From Ruminococcus sp. (GTDB taxonomy: Bacteria; Bacillota; Clostridia; Oscillospirales; Ruminococcaceae), in contig NZ_JAFUAG010000004.1 of the NCBI RefSeq assembly GCF_017464355.1, forward strand, positions 186,001 through 250,000: a stretch of DNA of 64,000 nucleotides, read 5' to 3'. The position numbers were made by a program, and so were the translations under genes. The notes under the pieces are model-generated. The model was given only the letters and a program-made list of their open reading frames with translations, was not told where the DNA came from and did not search any database. Of this stretch, positions 8,298 to 15,465 are shown piece by piece. Each line of letters opens with the position of its first letter. The stretch's first letter is position 1.

Positions 8298-9401
8298 TTA
8301 TTTCAGCGTATCGAAATATCTTGCGTCTGAAAAACTATCTATGTCAAAAAGTACCAATATCTGGTCATAATCATCAGCATCAGCCACATCTGAAAGGGTC
8401 ATGCCCTCGTCCTTCAGCTTGTCGGGATCGACCATTGTTATGCGGCTGTAATGTGCGGTATAGAAAGGCACTATGGAATTGGCAAAGCTTCCCTTTATAA
8501 GCAGCAGGCTGGGGCCTTTTTTGATGTTGGTGTAGATATCCGTTTTGAGATATCTGTCGCCGTAGAGGAAAATATCTGTCTTTTTACTGCCCTTTGCTGC
8601 AGAACGGAAGTATACTGAGTCTGCCTGCTTTATGGTTTCACCGTCAAAGAGATCCACCTCAGTGACGGGGCTTTGGTACTTTGAACGGAAGATATTTATG
8701 CGGTCGGGTTTTATGCTTTCAAGCATGACATTGTTATACAGCGGGCCGTAATAATCCGATACAGCATATTCCTGGTCATAGTTATCAAGCTTTACCGCAT
8801 TAAGGCCAAGTTGTCTGGTGGACTCGGAATAAGCATAGTAGGCGCCGAAGCTTGTCCAGAGGTTCTCGGTGCGGTAAAACACATATTCATCTCTGGCGGA
8901 GTAGAGTGGATAGAAAGCATCTATAGAAGCTATACGTCGGTCCAGCTGCATATAGGCATCGTTTATCTTTTCCCGCTGGCTTTTGTCGCTGAACATATCA
9001 GGAACATCAGCGCTGTAAACACCCTCAGCTGTCGGTGTAAGCATTACATATATCTGGCTGTCGGTATTGGCGGCAAGTTCGTTGACATAGGCTATGTTTT
9101 CTATAGTGTGGTCGCCGGTATTTCTGCTGCCCAGCTTTATCAGTCTGTCATCTGTAAGGTAGGTATTGCCGAAACGCTTTTTACCTGCAAAGACCATTAT
9201 GTTCGTGTACATAGAGCGCCAGTTTTTATTCATGGGAAAGTTTTCAGCCACATATTCTGACACAGCACGCTGTACGCCCTTGTTGTCAGATGTCAGCTCG
9301 CTTATGGAAAAACCTCCCTGGAAAAACAGGGTGCTTACAGCAAACATCAGCAGTATAAGAAAGAAAGCCGCCACAGTTATGGCATCTGAAAATTTCTTCA
9401 C
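8298..9401 (-). CDS. DHHW/AlgX-like protein with degenerate active site
   Basis: A single N-terminal membrane segment (about 8-28) is followed by an SGNH/AlgJ-AlgX-like extracellular domain. Family members normally carry a (T)DHHWT motif and a D-S pair in the GDS block. Here the first reads TENLWT (178-183) and the second KGS (303-305), so the Asp and both His are gone while the Ser remains. Flanking family features persist (SFGAYYAY, FANSIVPF). Such proteins normally O-acetylate exported polysaccharide together with an MBOAT partner, which is the gene directly upstream. The start is GTG 9401, and its AGGGGGTG site overlaps the MBOAT stop codon. Loss of catalysis is inferred from sequence alone. 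Confidence 0.75.
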   Translation of the reverse strand: MKKFSDAITVAAFFLILLMFAVSTLFFQGGFSISELTSDNKGVQRAVSEYVAENFPMNKNWRSMYTNIMVFAGKKRFGNTYLTDDRLIKLGSRNTGDHTIENIAYVNELAANTDSQIYVMLTPTAEGVYSADVPDMFSDKSQREKINDAYMQLDRRIASIDAFYPLYSARDEYVFYRTENLWTSFGAYYAYSESTRQLGLNAVKLDNYDQEYAVSDYYGPLYNNVMLESIKPDRINIFRSKYQSPVTEVDLFDGETIKQADSVYFRSAAKGSKKTDIFLYGDRYLKTDIYTNIKKGPSLLLIKGSFANSIVPFYTAHYSRITMVDPDKLKDEGMTLSDVADADDYDQILVLFDIDSFSDARYFDTLK

Positions 9402-9412
9402 TAAAGCACCCC

Positions 9413-10798
9413 CTAGAACATATATGTGTACAGGCTGTTATTTCCAGAAACAAGAAAAGCCGTGCAGAATATCAGCAGTGCTATGACCCACACGGGCTGC
9501 ATGATAGTCTGGATATACTCGTTATTGAAGACTTTCTTGCGGAAGAAATAGCCGAAAACTCCACTGGACACAAGAAGACAAAGCACAAAAAGGATAAGAT
9601 AGGTGCTTATAAGATACTCTGAGGTCATATCCACCGCAACATGATTTCCGCCAAACATAGCACCTATGTAATTAAGCGCCGAAGCAGGTTCATTGAAAGC
9701 CATGAAAGGCATTATTATCAGCAGGCATAAGACAAAGAACATGGTCCTCAGGGGCTTGTACAGTTTTTTCAGCGGGACAGCAAGAATTTTCTCCAAACCA
9801 AGCATAAGTATCAGTGCTGCACCAAACAGCAGTGAATGCAGGCTTGTGCTGTACCACAAAGAACCCACCACCACCGTGATGATAACAGCCAAAAACTCAC
9901 TTACACCATGCTTGCCTTGTTTTTTTATACTGTGGAAAACATACTCCATGCACCAACGGTATAATGAACAGTTAAACTTTCTGCAAAAGGCAAGAAAGCT
10001 GTGGGATTTATAAGGTTCGCGGGAATTGCGCGGAAGTGTAAAGCCCATCATCGAGGCCAGGCCGCAGGCGATCGTGGAAAACGCATTCAGCTCAAAATAC
10101 AGGAAGAATGCAAAGGCCAGCATACCTATCCAGGCAGAGATAACAGGCAGGGTATTGGCAGGGATATCACGGACATCGTTCCACAATTCAAGCATGGTGT
10201 TTGAGATAAAAAGCTTGGTGAAAAGCCCCAGCACCAGCAGCCTTATTCCAGAGGCGCACTTATCTGCGGTTATCTCAGGTTCCTCAAGCATGGGTTTCAT
10301 CTTGTCATACCTGAGTATGGGACCTGCTGCAAAGGCAGGGAAAAAGGCTATATATTCCGCCACATTAATGAACTTATGCTCACAAACGTACTTTTTTCTG
10401 TACACATCAACACAGTAAGATATAGAATGCAGCGGCATGACAGAAGCGCCGATAGCAGATATGCTTTTTACCAGCGAACGCTGACCCAGAACAGAAAGCA
10501 GGTCGGAATTGTCATAAGCTGTTCTGTGGAAAAGCAGCAGCACCCCAGCATTCAGCATAACCTCCAGCGCAAGCAGGACACTGCTTATCTTTCGGTCACG
10601 GAAGTTATGTATAAAAATGCCAAACAGATATCCGCTGAGGATACATACCGACACGGGTATAATACCCGATGGTTCCTCCCAGCAGACAAGACCTATGCCG
10701 CCCAGCAGCAGAAGTCTGCTTTTTAATGACTTGGGCAGGAGCAGATAAAGCGCCATAAAAACGGGCAGGAAAAAGTATAAAAAGCTAAGACTTATCAT
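9413..10798 (-). CDS. MBOAT family O-acyltransferase-like protein, His motifs lost
   Basis: A polytopic protein of 461 residues with about ten hydrophobic segments. The MBOAT (AlgI/DltB) architecture is recognisable from LHSISYCVDVYR (about 123-134) and the later SLYRW..EYVF block. The three usual His sites are absent. FW.RWHISL reads FCRKFNCSL (271-279), GLWHG reads SLWYS (313-317), and WG..HG reads FGAALI (325-330). MBOAT proteins pass acyl groups across the membrane to polymers. It overlaps rnmV by 4 bp (ATGA) and precedes the DHHW-like partner. It is either a pseudoenzyme or a highly diverged transferase. Confidence 0.75.
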   Translation of the reverse strand: MISLSFLYFFLPVFMALYLLLPKSLKSRLLLLGGIGLVCWEEPSGIIPVSVCILSGYLFGIFIHNFRDRKISSVLLALEVMLNAGVLLLFHRTAYDNSDLLSVLGQRSLVKSISAIGASVMPLHSISYCVDVYRKKYVCEHKFINVAEYIAFFPAFAAGPILRYDKMKPMLEEPEITADKCASGIRLLVLGLFTKLFISNTMLELWNDVRDIPANTLPVISAWIGMLAFAFFLYFELNAFSTIACGLASMMGFTLPRNSREPYKSHSFLAFCRKFNCSLYRWCMEYVFHSIKKQGKHGVSEFLAVIITVVVGSLWYSTSLHSLLFGAALILMLGLEKILAVPLKKLYKPLRTMFFVLCLLIIMPFMAFNEPASALNYIGAMFGGNHVAVDMTSEYLISTYLILFVLCLLVSSGVFGYFFRKKVFNNEYIQTIMQPVWVIALLIFCTAFLVSGNNSLYTYMF

Positions 10799-11394
10799 TT
10801 TTTCTCCCCTTTCAGATCATTTACATATTCAATAAAAGCCTCCCGCCCCATAAGGGTGCTTACTGCATCACGCAAGGCGTTAGAAGAAAGTTTTTCGGGC
10901 AGACCCAATGACAGCGCTATCTTTTCCCTGAGATGAGAACTGTCAGGGGCGCCGTTGAGACCCAGAAATATCATATCCTGCCTGGTCACAGGTTCACGTA
11001 CAATATCTTTATCGCCTGTCAGACCAGCTTTTTTAAAAGCTTCTTTAAGCACGGCAATGCTCATGCCCTCAACACCAAGTTTGCCTTCCTTGGAGGCATG
11101 AAGCTTGCGGCGCTCCTTGCCATAGATGACGGGGCAGTAAACATTGATAATCTCAGCATCGCCCACGATGCTTTTTATCCTGCCGCGTATCTGCTGGCCT
11201 GCGGTGTCAGAATCGGTCAGTATGATAAGTCCGACGCTTTTAGCATACAGCTGTATGAGTTTGATAGTATCCTTGTTACTGTAAATGCCAAAGCCGTCGG
11301 TGGTGATGATAACACCGTCGATGACCTTGGAAAGGGCTATCTTATCATACTTGCCCTCCACCACTACAGCCTGTTTTACCTTTATCTTATCCAT
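10795..11394 (-). CDS. rnmV: Ribonuclease M5 (5S rRNA maturation)
   Basis: The Toprim domain is clear: VVVEGKYDK with the catalytic Glu (about 11-19) and the ILTDSDTAG DxD motif (about 58-66), followed by the M5-typical GKERRKLHASKEGKLGVE segment. The enzyme trims precursor 5S rRNA. The length (199 aa) is normal. The start ATG lies 6 nt after the holA stop, with AGGTGA as ribosome binding site, and the end overlaps the MBOAT start, so it is embedded in the long operon. Confidence 0.93.
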   Translation of the reverse strand: MDKIKVKQAVVVEGKYDKIALSKVIDGVIITTDGFGIYSNKDTIKLIQLYAKSVGLIILTDSDTAGQQIRGRIKSIVGDAEIINVYCPVIYGKERRKLHASKEGKLGVEGMSIAVLKEAFKKAGLTGDKDIVREPVTRQDMIFLGLNGAPDSSHLREKIALSLGLPEKLSSNALRDAVSTLMGREAFIEYVNDLKGEKK

Positions 11395-11400
11395 GCTTGA

Positions 11401-12465
11401 TCACCTGCCGCTGCCGACCATAAAGCATTCTGCCGCACGCTGTTCAAGCACAAGCATAGCGGCCTTCTTATCAAGAGATGTAGTCTTCATGGTAAGGTCT
11501 GTAGCGGACATTATTTTCAGCACTTCCTTTATTTTGAAAAGGGGTATGCTGCCGCAGATCTGGTAAGCTTTCTTTATGGCGAACTCTCTGTTTTTGGGAT
11601 AATTAAAATCCTCAAAGGCGTCCTTATAGCTCAGCCCCGAAGAACGGGCAAGCTTGGCCCTGTAGATATCAGTCAGCGAAAAACCAATGATACTTACGAT
11701 CTCATAGGCATCATAGTCCTGCTTGGCCAGTTCAAACAGGCGATTGTAAACGTACTTTGCGTTATTGTTGAGGATATTGACAGCCAGCTCATAGCCGTCA
11801 GACTCGATATGCTTTATGCAAAGCAGGTCGATATCCTCTCTGGTGACTTCCCTGCCCTGCACGTAGGCGGAAAGCTTTTCTATCTCCTGCTTGATATAGG
11901 CAGAATCACAGCCGCATATCTCTGCGAGGTATTCGGAGTTGCGTTTGTCGATATAACAGCCCTGTTTCTGCAAAGCTGAAACGATAGACCTGCCAAGCTC
12001 GGAAGATGTCTTATATGCAAACTCGCAGACTACACCATACTTGGCGCAGTGGTCACTGAAGCGCTTGTTCTTGTCGGTCAGGCTGCGCTTGTTCTTATAG
12101 AGGTCAACACCGGTGGAATAGATAATCACAGTGGTGGTATCGGAAAGCTTGGAAAGTATCTTCCTGAGGGCATCGCCGTCCTCTTTTACAAGGTCTTCCA
12201 TTTTAAGGTCATTGATAGCGATGACCACCCTGTCTGCGAACATGGGCAGTGCTTCGCAGGCATCAAGGAGGGCAGGTATAGTCAGCCCTTTGCCCTCAAA
12301 TTTATGGAAATTCATAAACTGGGCGTCCTTCGGACAAAGCTTGTTTATCATCCACCTGACAAAGCTTTCAATGGAAGCTGTATCATGTCCGTAAAAATAG
12401 TAAAGGCTGGCGATATCGCCATTCTTGATGTCTTTAGTTATATTGGTTGAATTGGTAACAGGCAT
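11401..12465 (-). CDS. holA: DNA polymerase III subunit delta
   Basis: The 354-residue protein matches HolA: an N-terminal AAA-like region with LYYFYGHDTASIESFV (the usual YLLYG.E), CEALPMFADRVVI (about 68-80; usual A.t.PfFa.rRlV) and IIYSTGVDLYKN..., then the middle CGCDSAYIKQEIEKLSAYV segment and a C-terminal collar. It opens the sliding clamp during loading. Only one base separates the comEC stop from this ATG, and AAGGAG lies inside the end of comEC, so translation is likely coupled. Confidence 0.93.
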   Translation of the reverse strand: MPVTNSTNITKDIKNGDIASLYYFYGHDTASIESFVRWMINKLCPKDAQFMNFHKFEGKGLTIPALLDACEALPMFADRVVIAINDLKMEDLVKEDGDALRKILSKLSDTTTVIIYSTGVDLYKNKRSLTDKNKRFSDHCAKYGVVCEFAYKTSSELGRSIVSALQKQGCYIDKRNSEYLAEICGCDSAYIKQEIEKLSAYVQGREVTREDIDLLCIKHIESDGYELAVNILNNNAKYVYNRLFELAKQDYDAYEIVSIIGFSLTDIYRAKLARSSGLSYKDAFEDFNYPKNREFAIKKAYQICGSIPLFKIKEVLKIMSATDLTMKTTSLDKKAAMLVLEQRAAECFMVGSGR

Positions 12466-12466
12466 T

Positions 12467-14428
12467 TCAAGTTCTCCTTAATGTTGTTCCTTCCAGCACC
12501 AGCACAGTTTTTTCCTTAGAGATATCCACCTCATGACTGCTGATGACTATCTTCCCTTTTCCAAGCAAATACTTCTCGCCGCCGAAGCTGACTTCATACC
12601 CGCCTGCAGTGGGTGTTACCGAGATAAAGCCCATATCCGCGGTATCTCCCTCTTTCAGGATCATCAGCTTGTCATCGCCGTCTGCAAGAGGGTCATCACC
12701 GATGAACACGACATCGAGCCGCAGGAAGAAGTCCTCTTCATAGGCCGCGGCAGTCAGCGCACCTTGCTCTGAGATAAAAGCGTAGGGCATTTGACTTATG
12801 CCAAGCTTATCCAGCTGACGCTGGGCGGCGCCGTCAAGTCTGCCTTTAGCGCCCACATCAAAAAGCACAGCCTTACCCTGACATGAAACTATGTATGCGG
12901 TCTTTCTTCCGCTTGGCAGCACTGTTATCCTGATATCATTATCAGCAGCCCTGCATATATTTGCCGCCGCACACCACACCGCCAGCACCGTAAGGGTAAG
13001 CAGCAGATAACGTCTTCCGTTCTTCTGTCTGTAGGCTAGATACAGCATGATAAGCGAGCTCAGTATAACGATGATGTACAAAGCCCTATGGGCGGTGAAA
13101 ACATAGCAGTAGTCCAGCAGAGAAAGAGCGTCTGCACAGAAAAGCACACCTCTTACAGGCAGGGCTGACAGCCGCAGCAAGGGCTTAGCTATGACAGGGA
13201 TACCACCTGTCAGCAGAACGGCAAAGCATAACTGCAAGGACAAGGTACACACAGGCACCAGCAGCAGATTTGATACTATGGACATTACCGAAACTCCGCC
13301 GAAAAAACCTGCAGAGGCAGGTGCTGTGGCAAATAGCACAGCGGACGATGTGCGCAGGGAAACTTCGGCTTTGGATCCTTCAGCTTCACGGTGTGACAAG
13401 CTAACTATCTCAATGGCTAGCACCGCGGCAAACGAAAGCACAAAAGAGGGCGATATAGCGGCATAGGGTTCAAAGGCTGTAAGCAGTATAGCACAAAGGC
13501 CGAGGGAATTAAGGCCGTCGCTTTTTCTGCCGAACCAGAAACTGCTGCGGGTAAGGGTGAGCATGACTGCCGCCCTGACAACGCTGACGGATAATCCCGC
13601 AAAAACAGCAAAGCCCCATATCTCGATCAGTGTGAGGGCATATACCAGCCTTTTTGATTTTATCAGCTTTTGGGCGATAAAGCTGAAAAATCTTACCGCG
13701 ATAACAAGGTGTATACCCGAAACTGCAAATATATGCCCAAGTCCGCTTCTGTAGAGTTCGGTCTTCATGGCGGAGGACATCTCGCTTTTGTCACCGCAGA
13801 GCATTGCCCCGAGAAAGGCACCTTCCCGCCCCTGACAGGTATCTGTTATCAGGCTGAACAGCTTGTCACGGTAAAGCTTGACAGAACGGAAAACAGCGTT
13901 CACCGATCTGCCCGTCAGCACATAGCTTCCCGTGCTGTAGCCCCCTTGCAGGAACACGCCTTTTGAGTAATTATATGTTCCGCTGTCGAACTTTACACCG
14001 TCCTCGATAAGGCTGACTTCATCGGTGACTTCTATCTCGTCATAATAGCGGAAATCATCATATGGCAGCACAAAGCTTATCTCACAACTTATGCCATTAA
14101 CTTTGCCGTCAACTACTACGCGGTCGTATTTACCGTCTATCTGGGAATAGTCATTTATATGACCTTTGACAGTAACTACCTGACCGTCAAGTGCAACAAG
14201 TCTGTTATAGACCAAACGGGTATATGCGCCGTTAAGAAGTATTCCCACCGTGAAGAATACCAGGCACACTATCACATGGCAGCGGTGCTTTTTCAGCGCA
14301 GCAAGACCCACTGCCGCAAGCCCGAAAGCTGTCAGCAGAAATACCATGTTCATCTCACTTCTGAAAGCAGCTGCCAGCATAAGCGCTGCCCAGAAAGAAA
14401 AGCCTGCCCATGCTGCCTTTCTGGTCAT
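12467..14428 (-). CDS. comEC: ComEC/Rec2-like DNA uptake channel with degenerate hydrolase domain
   Basis: The protein is polytopic. An N-terminal OB-like segment (VVTVKGHINDYS) is followed by the Competence domain: GAFLGAMLCGDKSEMS, YRSGLGHIFAVSGIHLVI, and several membrane helices. ComEC forms the channel for single-stranded DNA during transformation. The C-terminal 150 residues keep the start of the metallo-beta-lactamase fold (AVLFDVGAKGRLD) but have no HxHxDH metal motif, and the domain is shorter than usual. I place the start at ATG 14428, where AGGCGGTGA lies 5 nt upstream; the longer frame begins at a TTG without a site. It could be a working channel with an inert C-terminus. Confidence 0.88.
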   Translation of the reverse strand: MTRKAAWAGFSFWAALMLAAAFRSEMNMVFLLTAFGLAAVGLAALKKHRCHVIVCLVFFTVGILLNGAYTRLVYNRLVALDGQVVTVKGHINDYSQIDGKYDRVVVDGKVNGISCEISFVLPYDDFRYYDEIEVTDEVSLIEDGVKFDSGTYNYSKGVFLQGGYSTGSYVLTGRSVNAVFRSVKLYRDKLFSLITDTCQGREGAFLGAMLCGDKSEMSSAMKTELYRSGLGHIFAVSGIHLVIAVRFFSFIAQKLIKSKRLVYALTLIEIWGFAVFAGLSVSVVRAAVMLTLTRSSFWFGRKSDGLNSLGLCAILLTAFEPYAAISPSFVLSFAAVLAIEIVSLSHREAEGSKAEVSLRTSSAVLFATAPASAGFFGGVSVMSIVSNLLLVPVCTLSLQLCFAVLLTGGIPVIAKPLLRLSALPVRGVLFCADALSLLDYCYVFTAHRALYIIVILSSLIMLYLAYRQKNGRRYLLLTLTVLAVWCAAANICRAADNDIRITVLPSGRKTAYIVSCQGKAVLFDVGAKGRLDGAAQRQLDKLGISQMPYAFISEQGALTAAAYEEDFFLRLDVVFIGDDPLADGDDKLMILKEGDTADMGFISVTPTAGGYEVSFGGEKYLLGKGKIVISSHEVDISKEKTVLVLEGTTLRRT

Positions 14429-14471
14429 AGTGTCACCGCCTGTCATAAATAATAACGGTATATATACATAC

Positions 14472-14499
14472 GGCTGCCGCAAATCACTTTACGGCAGCC
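14472..14499 (-). terminator. Hairpin between hinT and comEC
   Basis: Perfect 8-bp stem GGCTGCCG / CGGCAGCC with a 12-nt loop and no T run on the minus strand. It is more likely a partial terminator or RNA-stability element inside the operon than a full stop. Confidence 0.5.
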
Positions 14500-14513
14500 T
14501 GAGAATTTATCGA

Positions 14514-14858
14514 CTAACCCGCAGGCCAGGTAAGAGGTCTGCCCGCAAGCAGGTGGAAGTGAATGTGGAACACGCTCTGTCCTGCACTTTCACCGCAGTT
14601 TGATACTACGCGGAAGCCGTCCTTCATAGCTTCATTTTCCTTGGAAAGCTTTGCGATGACCTCATAGATATGAGCTATAACTGCGCTGTTATCGGCAGTT
14701 ACCTCATCAAGCCTCGAAATATGAGCCTTGGGTATGACCAAATAATGTACAGGTGCTGTGGGTGCTATATCCTCAAACACATATACAGTTTCGTCCTCGT
14801 AGATCTTCTTTGAGGGTATCTCCCCTGCTACGATCTTACAGAATAAGCAATCAGACAT
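14514..14858 (-). CDS. hinT: HIT family purine nucleoside phosphoramidase-like protein
   Basis: The 114-residue protein has the HIT signature VFHIHFHLLAG near the C-terminus (His-x-His-x-His) and the N-terminal CLFCKIVAGEIPSKKIYEDE typical of Hint proteins, including the CxxC pair. These enzymes hydrolyse AMP-lysine and related phosphoramidates. It sits in the alaS operon, 28 bp after the GrpB-like gene. In other bacteria HinT is tied to adenylate by-products of aminoacyl-tRNA synthetases, so its position downstream of alaS may be meaningful (inference). Confidence 0.93.
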   Translation of the reverse strand: MSDCLFCKIVAGEIPSKKIYEDETVYVFEDIAPTAPVHYLVIPKAHISRLDEVTADNSAVIAHIYEVIAKLSKENEAMKDGFRVVSNCGESAGQSVFHIHFHLLAGRPLTWPAG

Positions 14859-14886
14859 TTTTCTTACCTCCGTTTTCTATTAGATA

Positions 14887-15399
14887 TCATATCCCTATCT
14901 CCTTATATATCCTCTCGATAAAAGGAGCTTTATGTTTTATATAACTATCAATATCTTCGGGATAAAGGGCAGCCCCCTCTTCTTTGATGCGGCTGTACTC
15001 GTATACGGCTTCGGGGTGAGAACGCAGATAGTCACGAAACATAAGATGCCTTTTAAGTTCACGGGTATTTTCCCTGCAAACATACAAATGGTGCTTCATC
15101 AGATGTTCCTTGTTCTCATATTTGAAAGCTTCACGACCTGATATCCCCAGGTCGCCCTCATGATGATAGCCTATGCTTTCCAGCGCCGAAACGATCTCGC
15201 TGAAAACAGCGTAATCCTCAATGACCACATCAATGTCAATGACGGGCTTAGCCGAAAGCCCCTTTACCGAGGTACTGCCTACGTGCTCGATACGCAGGTA
15301 AAGACCGCCCAGGGCAGCTTTCAGTTCGCAGCATATCTTCTCAAAATGACAGTGCCAGCTTTCATCATAGGGACATACAACTACTCTCTTGACGCCCAT
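14887..15399 (-). CDS. GrpB-like (UPF0157) nucleotidyltransferase-fold protein
   Basis: The 170-residue protein shows the UPF0157 landmarks: IEHVGSTSVKGLSAKPVIDI, SIGYHHEGDLGISGREAF, and the C-terminal LMFRDYLRSHPEAVYEYSRIK. The GSTSV...DIDV pattern is that of a minimal nucleotidyltransferase. The substrate is not known. The start is ATG 15399 with GGAGG 4 nt upstream; the longer frame from 15432 lacks a site. Confidence 0.88.
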   Translation of the reverse strand: MGVKRVVVCPYDESWHCHFEKICCELKAALGGLYLRIEHVGSTSVKGLSAKPVIDIDVVIEDYAVFSEIVSALESIGYHHEGDLGISGREAFKYENKEHLMKHHLYVCRENTRELKRHLMFRDYLRSHPEAVYEYSRIKEEGAALYPEDIDSYIKHKAPFIERIYKEIGI

Positions 15400-15465
15400 G
15401 TATCCTCCGAAAATATAGTGGTCAGGGGCCAAGGCCGAGCCTTCAGCCCCAGGACCGATAAATTA

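Noticed and set aside
15417-15462. Repeat shared with the scfA-scfB gap and the 36262 leader
   Set aside because: The resemblance is limited to short words such as GACCGATA and GCCCAGCC, so I could not support a repeat family from this window alone.
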